Source: Cheilinus undulatus (taxonomy: Eukaryota > Chordata > Actinopteri > Labriformes > Labridae). Taken from it: a DNA stretch of 64,000 nucleotides. Made by a program: the position numbers and the translations under genes. Under the pieces are notes generated by a model that saw only the letters and a program-made list of their open reading frames with translations, had not been told where the DNA came from and did no database searches. Positions 53,424 through 64,000 of the stretch are shown one piece after another; positions within the stretch are counted from its first letter, which is position 1; the number at the start of each line of letters is the position of its first letter. The stretch spans positions 41,605,398 through 41,669,397 of the forward strand of contig NC_054865.1 of NCBI RefSeq assembly GCF_018320785.1. The letters are read 5' to 3'.

Positions 53424-56400
53424 ATGCTGGGGGTGGCAGGAATGACGGGCAGGTGAGTGTTGTTTTTAACTTTGTAGTAACGGTAGTAGCAAAAATACAC
53501 AACCCGAGGCAACAAGCTAAAGCTAACGTCATTCAATGGCCAACGGAAAGTTAGCTAACAGCTAAGCTCGATGACAACACCTGTTTTTATGAAACTCGCG
53601 GACTGTAGATATAGATGAACATGTGCTACAAGCGGAATTTTAAAGTTTATTTTACTGTTAGTACATTTTTGTATATTTTAACGTCGGCAATGGACCGTTA
53701 GCTTGTGTTTTTTTCCTGCATACTTAGGTGCCAAATAACTACGGCTAACAGGCTAATTAGCTTCGTAGCTGTAAGTCCAGTAAACTTGACAAATTCCGAA
53801 TAAAATGTCAGTCTATTTTAGGAATCTTCAATAGCGTTCAGATATGACTATGTTTAAAGTAAAGTCTCTTAGACGGTAGGCTATAAACAGCTTCTTGTAA
53901 TAATGAGAGGAACTGGAACTAAAATTGTATCATAGTTATTATTTAGTGAGTTGTCTTAACTTAGTTTATCTACTAGTAACATTTTTCTCAACATGAAGCC
54001 GCAACCACTCTTGTCTTTTTGCTCTAATCACTGGTGGTGGCATGGTGTTGAATTATTTATTATACTAGTTATATGTATAAGCACATGTTGGAGTTGTTTA
54101 CAGTTGTATTCATGTTAATGTTGTGTATTTATGTAGGTCTGTGGAGGAAATGTATCGTCCTCCTGTTAGGTTTCAGTACCTCTATTCTTTTACCAAATAA
54201 GGTGATGGCTGTTCTATGACTAAGAGAGTTACTGAGTTCCCCAACGGGTCCACTTATTGTTTCCATTCTCCATGGTGACATCTGCTGAAACAAGCACAGC
54301 AGTTCATGTACGAGTAATGTGACAAATGATAAACACTGGCTCAGCCTTGCATCTCAGTTATTTGTCAGCCTAACTTTTTTTTTTCACAGGAGCTCAGAAC
54401 AAGTAATGAACAAATGTTTATATTCTTGTCTCTTGGAACAGCATAGCAAATGCCCTGGCCACAGCGGCCTGCGAGCGCTGTAAAAGTGGCTTTGCTGCAA
54501 CTGAGAAGATTGTCAACAGTAACGGAGAGTTATACCATGAGCAGTGCTTTGTGTGTGCCCAGTGTTTCCAGCAGTTTCCAGAGGGACTCTTCTATGAGGT
54601 ATTGTACTAAATGTTCTTCACTATACATGTTGCATATGAATGTAATGATGAGCCATACTTTTTGAGCTGCATGTGTGATGATGATTTTTCTTTGTTTGTG
54701 TAGAGAATGTTTTCAGTGTGTAAAGAGATCTTCTTTTTTCTCTTTGCAGTTTGAAGGAAGGAAGTATTGTGAACATGACTTCCAGATGCTCTTTGCTCCT
54801 TGTTGTCACCAGTGTGGTGAGTGTGACCTCCTCATGAAAGAGCTATCACGGTCTAGTATGTAGGGAGCTGTGTGGACAAGGAGGGACTAATGATGGTCAT
54901 AGAGCTAAATAATAATAATGAAGAAAGACTATCAAGATTAAAACATTTCGTTATTAGTGATTCACCTGCCTCTCTCACTTTCTATTTTGGGGACTGTATA
55001 TATTGTAGTAGATAGAATATAGATTGCTTTTGTTTCCCAACAATTGAAATTATAATTTGGTGGAAGGGAAGGCATTACTTTTTTGTTTCTGCTCTGTTAA
55101 CAGTTGTCAACAACAGTGTGTTGTATGCAGGTGCACAAATAAGATCACTTTTTTATGTTTCACTTGGGGGGGTGTAATTGTATATTATTGACAAATAAAA
55201 AGACGTGCAAACCTACCTAGCCCTATGGGGAAAAGTAATTGCCCCCTAAACCTAATAACTGGTTGTTCCACTTTTGGCAGAAACAACTGCAAGCAAGATT
55301 GCAGTAACTGGCAATGAGGCTTTCACATTGTTGTGGACAAATTGTGGCCCTCTTTTCTTTGCAGAATTGTTGTATTTCAGCCTCACTAGAGAGTTTTTGA
55401 GCACAAACATCCTGTTTAAGGCCATGCAGCAGCATCTCAATTGGATTCGTGTCTGAAGTTTAAGTAGGCCACTCCAAAATCTTCTTTTTTTTTTTTTCAA
55501 CTATTCAGAGGTGTTCTTGGTGGTGTGTTTTGGGTCATTATCCTGCTGCATAACCCAAGTGTGCTTTAGCTTGAGGTCACAAGCTGAGGGCTGGACATTC
55601 TCCGTCAGGATTTTCTGGTAGAGAGCAGAACTCATGGTTCCATCAATTAGGCAAGGCAATTTATTTGTATAGCATATTTCAGCAACAAGTCTATTCAAAG
55701 TGCTTCACACAGTACATTAAAATACAAGGACAAGGGAATAAGAAAAACAATGGAAACATTTTAACAGAAAAATGTAAAAGGTGATAAAAACAGCAAATCA
55801 AATCCAAAAAAGATAAAATCACAGATATTTAAGTAAAAGTTACAGTGCACAGTTTATTACATTGAGTTTTCCAGGTCCAGGAGCATCCCCGGACCATCAT
55901 ATTACCACCACCATGTCTGACTGTCAGTATGATGTTCTTATTATGAAATGCTGTGTTGGTTTCATGCCAGATGTAACTAGAACGTGGATGGGAGGTTGAT
56001 GATCAAGATGTTTTTTGGCAAATGTGTGACAAGCCTTTTGTGTTCTTTTTTGGCCGCTGAGGTTTTTCACGTTGGAGCTCTCCCATGGAAGCCATTTTTT
56101 TGCCCAGTCTCTTTCTTATTGTGGAATCATAAACACTGACTTTAACTAAGTCAGGTGAACCCTGTAGGTCTTTAGATGGTGTTCTGGGCTTTTTGGGGCA
56201 TCCTAAATGAGGCGTTAATGGAGTGATTTTGTTTAGCTGGAAACTTCCTGGAGCCTTCACCACATTCCAAGTTTTCCCTATTTGTTGACAATGGCTCTCA
56301 CTGTGGTTCACTGGAGGCCCAACGCCTAGATGTAAATGACTTCGTTTCTCATCTTTAGTTTGTCAGACAGGATCTATTTCGAAAATGTGGTTAACTCATT

Positions 56401-59400
56401 GAGTGCCAGCCCTTTTATGAAATGGAAAGGGGCTTGTGCCAGCGTTTTTGGCCATTTTGAGTCATCTTTCAAGACCCACAGAATATTTGGTACTATGATT
56501 CTGAAAACACCAAATAGCTCAAATGAAAGAACAAACTCTCTATTTTATCATGGAAAAACCTGTGTGTTTGTGGCTTGTTCCGTTCTTGATTTATCTTATG
56601 TTGAATAGAGGCTAGTTTCACCAAAAAGACCACTTTTTCTAGAAAGCTGAGAAAAATGCATTTTGTGAAAGAGAGTCTGTCAAGCAGAACAGTGATTTGA
56701 ATGTTATAATTTTGCCTTCAATGACAAAAAAGACATCTGAAAATTGTACACAGTTGTTATTTTATTGTAAAATAAATAACAATGCTTCCAGTCACTGTCA
56801 TGCCATTCACACTCTGGAACTGGACAGCCTCCACAGGACCTCCCTACACGCCCACGTCCTCTCCTGCTTGTAGCTGTATGCATCCAGCTGGGTCTCCCCC
56901 AGCTCCCGAAAAAACACTTTGACGTATGTATACGTCAGTGGCACTCAAGCATTGGTTTTTAAATGACGTATATATACATCAATGGCACTCAAGCGTTGGT
57001 TTTTAAATGACGTATATATACGTCAATGGCGCTCAATGAGTTAATCACAGTAAATTCCTGATTTAACAAGGGAAGGGGAGATTACTTTTATCACACAATG
57101 CCAGGAAGGTTTGGATGGCTTTTTTCCCTTAATAAATGAAATCGTCATTTAAAAAATCCATTTTGTATTTACTTGGGTTATCTTTGTCTAATAGTAAAAT
57201 TTATTTGATGATCTGAAATATTTAAGTCTGACAGATATGCAAAAAATAAGCTATCAGGGAAGGGGGCAAATACTTTTTGCACAGCACTGTATGTTGAGCT
57301 CATGCAAAACTAAAAGCAGCCAGGTGTTTTCTGTTTTCCTTTTTTAGCTTTTTTTGTCTTTATTCAAATAGAAGAGTGGATAGCAGAGGAAATCGGGTAA
57401 AGAGAGTGGGGATGTCAGAATTGAACCTGGACCAACCGCCTTGAGGGCTATAGCCTCCACACATGGGGCGCGACCTGTTGTGTTATCTGCGCCCCTGCTG
57501 AGTGTTTTCTATTGGTCCCCTTCTTTGTCTATTAAGGCTTAACTGCTTTATGTTTATTTCAGAGCTTACCCAAACTCTTACATGCTTTGCAGGGAAAAAA
57601 GCACTACATTACATCTAGATGTAAGCATCACTGAACTCTGTGTTTTCTTTAAAAAGATTAGACCCCAGATTCTCACCTCTGATCTTGATGTCTATTCATA
57701 CTTTCATCCAGAAATTCCCACTTGTGTGTAGTTTACATTTAAAGCCTTGTAAGCTTAATTTACTTCTCTAATGTGTTCAGAGAGACCAGCATGGTCTAAT
57801 TAAATTAAATAGACAATTAAAATGCATTCAACATCAAACCATCACTTTGAGAACACTCTAGAAAGCACTGAAGGGCACTGCAGTAACACTATGACTCTAG
57901 TGGGTTATTCATGAGGAACTACCCAATAAATAGCTTACAGTCCCAACATTATTGGGAAAAGACAAAGTTAGACTTGCCTGAAGCTGATCTCTCACTCATG
58001 GTTTCCTTCAGGGGAGTTCATTATTGGTCGTGTCATTAAGGCCATGAACAATAGCTGGCACCCAGACTGCTTCTGCTGCGACATTTGCCAGGCTGTACTT
58101 GCGGACGTTGGCTTTGTCAAAAATGCTGGCAGGTAAGTATCTCGTCTTATTACAGTCTTAATATAACACCGTGACAGCCTGTAAAGCAGGTGGTTACACA
58201 CACGCCAACCTGGTGTCTCGCACTCCTGTGTATTTATAAATAATGGAATTCTTAGCAGCTGTGACAGAATATGTCAAATCATTATTTGAGGCTGCAGTCT
58301 TTCTTGACATACCTAAATTTTATTCACCTTCACTTACCTCAGGCACCTGTGTCGCCCATGCCATAACCGTGAGAAAGCTCGGGGTCTGGGCAAATATATT
58401 TGTCAGAAGTGCCATGCCATTATTGAGGAGCAGCCCCTGATCTTCAAGAACGACCCCTATCACCCGGATCACTTCAACTGCAACAACTGTGGGTCAGTCA
58501 CTTCTCCTCTCTGTTTAGTACAGAAATGGCACACTATTGGCAGTAAGTAGATATTTCAGATACACAGTGGGCTCAGAATCTATTTCTTTCTCCTTTCAAT
58601 GTTTGTGTCCTCAGTAAGGAACTGACAGCTGAAGCCAGAGAACTGAAGGGAGAACTCTACTGTTTGCCATGCCACGACAAGATGGGTGTACCAATCTGTG
58701 GTGCCTGCAGGAGACCCATTGAGGGGCGCGTTGTCAACGCAATGGGCAAGCAATGGCATGTGGAGGTCTGTGAGCAAGAATAAGCTTTTAATCAGTACAC
58801 TTGAAGCAATGTCAGGTTTCTGTTGCTATTTGTTGTTTTAGTACCAGCTTAAGTTAAGAGTTTACTTGAGGCATCATGACCTTGCTTGTCCATGATTTCA
58901 TACTTGTTGGAAAAAGGTTTTTTTTTTTCTTGTCAGTTTGACATGGAAAAGAGGCACAGAAAATGCTATATGGACATGTGAGCAGATGCATAAACGACTG
59001 CTTACACATATAAAAAATGGATATATGTCTCATCAACCACCTTTTGTAGATAGTATTGCTTGAAATGTTTGTAGCCATGAAAGAAAATTGATCCTTTTCA
59101 AAAAGCCACTTCAGATCCAAAGAGCAACTAATGAGCACATTTGAGACATGAGGAGCTCTTGAAAAAGATGAATTCTCCCTCATCATGTTGTATTTCCATT
59201 CATCTCAAGCCTGCTGAATTGTGTATTGTTCTGATGTAAGACCATCAGTTTACAGCAGTCAGTTAATAAATAAAATAGTCATTAAAGGAAATCCTTTCAT
59301 TACTAGAAAACAAATCTTTTTTCATGTGACTTGAGAGGTTTTATCAGGAAGAAAATGAAAAGCAGAAACTTTTTAAAAACGCTGTGGAAACACCACATTC

Positions 59401-60498
59401 AGAGCTACAACAGAAAAACAAAACAAAAAAATATAAGAGATAGCTGTGGAACAATTTTTCCAAAGTTGAAGTCTATAACATTAATATATTAATGTCATGC
59501 TCTTGAAATATTCATTATTCAGACTACTAAAAAGAAATCAGCTCCCTCTCCATGTGTGTTGACATCTGCTCTTCTTTCACGTGCATTCATTAAGCGTTTT
59601 CCCTCTTTCCCTTAGCAACATTTGTTTTTGTTTACAGCATTTTGTGTGTGCCAAGTGTGAGAAGCCTTTCCTCGGTCATCGGCACTATGAGAGGAAGGGG
59701 CTGGCTTACTGTGAGACTCATTATAATCAGGTAAGAGAAGAGGAGCCAGGTAAAACAAAGGCATGGGGGACAAGGAAGGCATCATGTCAGAAAAACACTG
59801 TGTAATGAATCCCCTTTATGCTCTATAAATTACTTTTGCTGGCTGTGTAAACACCTTATCTGCCTTTTTCTCTGCCTTCAAGCTCTTTGGAGATGTGTGC
59901 TATCACTGCAACCGAGTGATTGAAGGTGATGGTGAGTACCAGCATGATATCCCTTTGTTCTAGAGCTTGTTTTAGAACAGGAATGCATAAAATGTTGGTT
60001 GAAAATTAAATGAAATACTTTTCATAATTTCCTTTTTGTCTTCATCAGTGGTGTCTGCTCTCAACAAGGCGTGGTGTGTCAGTTGTTTCTCGTGCTCCAC
60101 CTGCAACACAAAACTCACTCTCAAGTAAGTGATGTTGCTAATTTACAGCTCTCCTACTAACTCTTTGTGTTCATACTAGAGTCCATTGTTAGTTCCTGCT
60201 CTTCTCTATAACACTGTAAACACACTTTTAAACACTACTTCAGTGTTTAAACTTGTCTTTGTGTATTTTCACTCTCTGGCAACAACTCTTCCTCTTTTTT
60301 CCCTTTCCCTCCAATTTCTCCTCTTACATGCTTCACTTGCTGCCTCCATGGTAACTCAGAGATAAGTTTGTTGAAATTGACCTGAGGCCAGTGTGCAAGC
60401 ACTGCTATGAGCGCATGCCTGAAGAGCTAAAACGCCGTCTGGCCCGACGTGAGCGTGATGCCAAAGACCGCAAGAAAAAACCTGCAGTGTGTCTGTAG
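53424..60498 (+). CDS. lims1: lims1 (PINCH1), five-LIM adaptor, terminal exon A form
   Basis: PINCH proteins bind integrin-linked kinase through LIM1 and, with parvin, form the IPP complex at focal adhesions. Coding exons: 53424-53452, 54442-54598, 54750-54816, 58012-58132, 58343-58492, 58615-58765, 59638-59730, 59883-59931, 60049-60124, then last exon A 60360-60498; 1032 nt, 343 residues. The start gives [20 protein letters not shown], matching the MLGVA-type human LIMS1 isoform; an in-frame TAG just upstream fixes it. Five LIM domains follow (LIM1 from [11 protein letters not shown]2 from CHQCGEF, LIM3 from CQKCHA, LIM4 from CGACRRP, LIM5 from CYHCNRV), with zinc-binding Cys and His in place. 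Exon A ends LIM5 with CKHCYERM and a basic tail ending [12 protein letters not shown]2 is the alternative, but residues fit LIMS1 better. Confidence 0.93.
55650..55859. mobile_element. Retroelement-like insertion GGCAAGGCAA
   Basis: The segment starts GGCAAGGCAATTTATTTGTA and contains TCAAAGTGCTTCACACAG, a repeat frequent in fish genomes. It splits the Tc1 transposase remnant exactly: CATCAATTA before it continues as CATTGAGTTTTCCAGG after it. Flanks end in ATTA on both sides, a possible short duplication. I cannot say with confidence whether it is a SINE or a LINE tail. Confidence 0.5.
56391..57044. mobile_element. piggyBac-like MITE inside the Tc1 copy
   Basis: Terminal inverted repeats TTAACTCATTGAGTGCCA (56391) and TTAACTCATTGAGCGCCA (read on the minus strand from 57044) match at 17 of 18 positions and begin with the TTAA target site of piggyBac elements. 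It is 654 bp with no transposase. Its right part has three 44-bp tandem units (starting 56921, 56965 and 57009), each with a near-palindrome GACGTATATATACGTC. Confidence 0.75.
57333..57501 (-). mobile_element. tRNA-derived SINE in lims1 intron 3
   Basis: On the minus strand it starts GGGGCGCAGATAACACAACA and has a B box GGTTCAATTCT. Its tail reads ATAAAGACAAAAAAAGC. The duplication GTGTTTTCT (57324-57332 and 57502-57510) flanks it. Confidence 0.75.
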
Positions 60499-61139
60499 AG
60501 TTATTATTCTTTACGGCTCGGCACTGCATCTCTTGGTTTGTTCAAGCCCTGCCTTTCTCTTTTTCTGTGCTGTTCCTTGTTTACTCCTTTGATGATATGG
60601 CATGCTTTCCTCTTTTATTTTACAAAGAAAATAAGACAGTGCAAATGTTCAGTGTTGATATTGTTTGTGAAAAGCCTTTGAAGAACTTGTAATATATGTA
60701 GAAATCCTTAAACCCTCAGTTTCCAGAATCCAAAGCTACTTCCTTTAATGCCTTATAAAGTTAATCAGTGATTTAATGGGAGAAAAAGAAAATAACAGAA
60801 AACTCTCACATGAAACAACAGTTGTTGTTTTTTGACCTCAGAAACATAGCACACTGTAACGCTGACTGTGTCACTAATTTAGACATGGAAAGAGAAGACA
60901 TGATAAATTAATATAAAATGCATCATTTTAACAACGTTCCCAGTATATTCAAACAAAAAAATTACAGAAATAGTGTAACAGAAACACAGATGACACTGAA
61001 ATGAGTAGAAACAAGCTTTATCAACTTCATAGGGACAATCAATATAAGGGGAAAATCGTGTAAACCATCATCCTGTGACAATTTCAATTTTACACAACAT
61101 GAAGTTTCTGTGCAGCTGTGTTTCACTTTTAATAGTATC
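60499..61139 (+). other. lims1: 3' flank of lims1 last exon A
   Basis: The 3' UTR of form A should begin here after the TAG at 60496-60498. No perfect AATAAA was found close by. A variant AATAAG lies near 60629. The polyadenylation site for this form is therefore not established. Confidence 0.35.
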
Positions 61140-61771
61140 TACAGCACATTTAGAAAGTATTCAGACCCAAATAAACTTTCTTCATTTTTGTCATGTTGTA
61201 GCCTGATCCTACTGTTGAAAATAATTGTCTTTATTCTCATTAATTTACCCTGAGTACCCCATGATGGCAAAGGGAAAACAGAATTTTTAGAAATGTTTGC
61301 AAATTTATGAAAAATAAAAACTGAGTTATCACATTGACGTAAGTATTCAGACCCTTTGCTGTAACACTTAAAATTTAGCTCAGGTGCCCCCCATTTCTCT
61401 AGATCTTTGCCCAGGTGTCTCCACACCTTGAATGGAGTCCACCTGTGGTTAAGTGAGCTGGTCACCTGGCCAAACTAAGCGATCGAGGTAGAAGGGCCAT
61501 AGTAAGAGAGGTGACCAAGAACCCTATGGTCACTCTGACTGAGTGCCTGAGATCCTGTGTGGAGATGGGACAAATAAATTGAAGTTTTTTTTCTGTAATA
61601 AATTTGCAAACATTTCTAAAATTCTTATTTCACTTTGTCATTATGGGTATACTGGACCTTATACCTACCTTATATGGGTATAAAGGACCTTTTTCGACTG
61701 TAGCATCAGGCTGCAACATTGCAAAATTGAAGAAAGTATAGGGGAGCTGAATACTTTCTGAATGCACTGTA
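61140..61771. mobile_element. Tc1-like deletion derivative between lims1 last exons
   Basis: The left end is TACAGCACATTTAGAAAGTA with TTCAGACCC next to it. The right end on the minus strand is TACAGTGCATTCAGAAAGTA followed by TTCAGC. Internal phrases (GTAAGTATTCAGACCCTTTG, AGGTGTCTCCACACCTTGAA) fit a Tc1 family common in fish. At 632 bp it lacks almost all of the transposase. It lies in the region that is intron for form B and 3' flank for form A. Confidence 0.75.
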
Positions 61772-62766
61772 CTAGCTTTAATATGGTAGTTAAACTCTCA
61801 GCCTGCATTTATACGACAGACTCACAGCCTGTGAGCTGCTCTGCTCTGCTACACCCCTCAACTTTTGTCATTCTGCGGAGTGTTTTCAGACAATCTACCT
61901 CCACAAGGTTTTCTTACTTAACAGTTGTCCTCGTCCTCGAAAGTGTCTAAAAAGTGGTGCCAACCCACTTGTGTGGTCTGTGTCGTCATGTATTTCAGCA
62001 TGTTCTGAGCATTGAAGCAGCTGCTTGAAATATAATATGAATGCACTCTATACTGGTATATAAGTTAGCCTTGTATATAAGCTGCAGCCAACTTTTGAAA
62101 TGGAAAAAAATATGTTTTAAAAGTGCAGGTTATACACCAGATTTTACAGTACATGATTAAGATTGAAACGAGTTTGCTAGTAGCAAGTGTAAGACTTAAA
62201 GCTGTATTTACAAAGTATTTAAAAATATCCTCTCTAAACGTGTTGCCCACATTTGTGTTCTGTATGATGCAAGCCTTTCAGTTTTCTTTCCTTAATGCTG
62301 CATGTCATGTCTAATTAGTTAAGGCAGTTCTCAACTTCATGCTTCATCTGCACTGTTTGGCACAATATTTAGCTTTAGGGGCCACCATTTTTTGGTTTCA
62401 AATAAAAGATAAACAGATTGATGGTGTAGTCTAAGGTCACTTTCCAATCAAGTGACTTGTAGTTTTATTTCGTAATGACTGCAAACGCTTTTATCAACAT
62501 TTTCTTGGTCTGAGTTATATGAGAGTTGTTTCAATAATAATCCAGGTAAGATGAAAGGCACTAGTTACTACAAAGTAAGCCTTTACAAATAGACCTAAGA
62601 CTTTGAGATCATTTCTTCCAGTGTAGTTTTACTTGTTATGAAAATTATTCTTGGGTATCAATAACACATACTGAAAGGAAATGTTTAAGGTAAATGTTAA
62701 TGCAGCCTTGAAAATAAATTATGTTGTCCTACTTACTTTTTTTTCTTTTTCCCCACTTCATCTTAG
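61772..62766 (+). other. lims1: Rest of the intron before lims1 exon B
   Basis: No other exon or bounded element was recognised. It ends with a strong pyrimidine tract (TTTTTTTTCTTTTTCCCC) before the exon B acceptor. Confidence 0.5.
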
Positions 62767-62881
62767 GAACAAGTTTGTTGAGTTTGACATGAAGCCTGTT
62801 TGTAAAAAGTGTTATGAGAAGTTTCCACTGGAGCTGAAGAAAAGGCTCAAGAAGCTGGCTGAGTCATTGGGAAGAAAATGA
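62767..62881 (+). CDS. lims1: lims1 alternative last exon B
   Basis: The acceptor TCATCTTAG|G at 62765-62766 joins in the same phase as exon A to the exon ending at 60124. It encodes [20 protein letters not shown] and then [17 protein letters not shown] with a TGA, practically the human PINCH1 C-terminus. It completes LIM5 with its own CKKC pair and gives a 335-residue protein. Exons A and B encode the same part of LIM5, so a transcript uses one or the other. The KKRLKK stretch resembles a nuclear localisation signal. Confidence 0.92.
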
Positions 62882-64000
62882 TCTGCTTTCAGCCAAACAA
62901 CCTGGACGTATTCCTACTATGTGCGATGGTGAAATATCAATGAAAACTTCTGCTTTACTACATTATGAAGCAGCGTAAAACAAGTGCATTAAAATTGCTG
63001 TTTGAATCTGGGATCCATTTAAAAATGTAATTGTGTATTGCTGTGATTTTTGTCAAAGGTGTCTATTAACTGCTTTTGTTTTACATACAGAAACCTGTGC
63101 TTTAATTTTTTTGTGCATTCCTACATTGCCCAATTCCTTATTGTTCATAAAGTAAGACATGTCCCTTTTTGCTAGGACTCTACCTGGAGAGTAAATGTAA
63201 TGTCTATATCTAAGGTTGATCTAAGTGATTGTTGTCTGACAGTATTGAATAACCCTTGTGCCTTAAAGATATGAACTATGTGTCTTAAAATACATCTATG
63301 GCATACAGTCATACAGTTATGCCCAAGTATACGTATCTTAACTAGATAAAGTGTATGAAAACAGAGTTTTACTACGCTTCATGCCTTTTTAGTTATTTTT
63401 TTTTAACTTTAAAAAGCAACCCCCTTTTCGTTAGGATATGGTAATGGGCTTTTTTCCAGCTTCAAAAAATAATTCCTGGAAAGAATTTAAAGAAAAAAAA
63501 TTTCTCCACTACTATGATTTGTACATCTGGTTCCTAACTCCCAGTGTATTAAAAATGAATAGTTTGGAGGGAAAGATGATGCTTGCAGGTACTGTATGAC
63601 TTTACTATGTGTAGTGGTGTTATTTTTCATTCGTACTGTAAATGCCTAAGGTTGTTAGTATGATATTTTTAGACAGATGAACGTTTGCAGCTTTCTGAGG
63701 GAAACGCTTCAAAGGAATCCACATGAAATGAACCTTCAGCTGACTACTTAGCGCTTTGATGTTGAATTATCATTGATGATTCAGCCTATTGCTGTTTGTA
63801 ACCTAGCAAAGCACCCAACCACAAAAAAAGGCTTCAGTGAGAAACTTTATTACAGGACACTTTAGCTTACATCTTCACCATTCATTGTTTTTCATGAAAT
63901 GGAATATTACAGTTTACTGGAGCTTATGTACTGTTTTGCATTGTCCCAATGATCAATAAAGTTTTCAAATGCATCATTGTGAAATTCATTTGTAGCAAAG
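62882..64000 (+). other. lims1: lims1 3' untranslated region (form B)
   Basis: Non-coding sequence follows the TGA ending at 62881. A perfect AATAAA at 63955-63960 is followed by a T-rich stretch, fitting a polyadenylation site near the window's right edge and a 3' UTR of about 1.1 kb. Confidence 0.65.
63955..63960 (+). terminator. lims1: Polyadenylation signal AATAAA of lims1 form B
   Basis: This is a perfect hexamer in the context GATCAATAAAGTTTTC with downstream TTGTG and TTTGT words. It is the last such signal in the window. Confidence 0.6.

Larger units (their letters stand above)
55215..57291 (-). mobile_element. Tc1-like transposon, interrupted, in lims1 intron 3
   Basis: The right end, read on the minus strand from 57291, is TACAGTGCTGTGCAAAAAGT followed by ATTTGCCCCC. 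The left region has AAAGTAATTGCCCCCTAAAC, so both ends carry the family's (T)TGCCCCC motif. A minus-strand transposase remains in pieces: [20 protein letters not shown] followed by [17 protein letters not shown] (the catalytic DNDPKH region, 55501-55698), and an N-terminal part around 56030-56310. It is broken by stops and by two insertions (55650-55859 and 56391-57044). The left terminal repeat is not clean. Confidence 0.75.

Overview
The window is vertebrate nuclear DNA, most likely from a ray-finned (teleost) fish. It holds spliced genes with GT/AG introns, CpG-richer gene starts, Tc1/mariner, hAT and TTAA-flanked DNA transposons, and tRNA-derived SINEs of types common in fish genomes. Nothing prokaryotic or viral was seen. 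The species cannot be named from the sequence alone.

Layout. (1) 1-3.7 kb: the first coding exon of rasa3 on the minus strand, with part of its first intron and its 5' region. (2) 3.7-18 kb: about 14 kb with no recognisable gene. It holds a degenerate GCCACTTTT-type repeat, a degenerate TGTATC satellite split by a hAT-type MITE, a SINE with a target-site duplication, and an ATTT/ATTC-rich block. (3) 18.155-33.205 kb: tpp2 on the plus strand, reconstructed as 29 coding exons (1277 residues) with all four catalytic positions intact. (4) 34-40 kb: intergenic, with a decayed Tc1-like element. (5) 40.3-47.3 kb: fbxl3 on the plus strand, with a leader exon and five coding exons (434 residues from the conventional ATG). 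(6) 47.3-53.4 kb: intergenic, with a Tc1 remnant. (7) 53.424-62.881 kb: lims1 (PINCH) on the plus strand, nine common coding exons followed by two alternative last exons. Its large third intron carries a nest of transposons.

The genes act in unrelated processes: Ras GTPase activation, cytosolic peptide trimming, cryptochrome ubiquitination and integrin adhesion. They do not form a functional cluster. No new defence, toxin or RNA system was found. The most informative observations are the two alternative lims1 terminal exons, which swap the second half of LIM5, the in-frame 39-nt tpp2 microexon, an in-frame upstream ATG in the fbxl3 leader exon, three candidate TTAA-flanked elements (one nested inside a Tc1 copy), and an unassigned exon-like segment near 13.8 kb. 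Splice structures were inferred by reading and by remembered similarity to the human proteins; no alignment or expression data were available.
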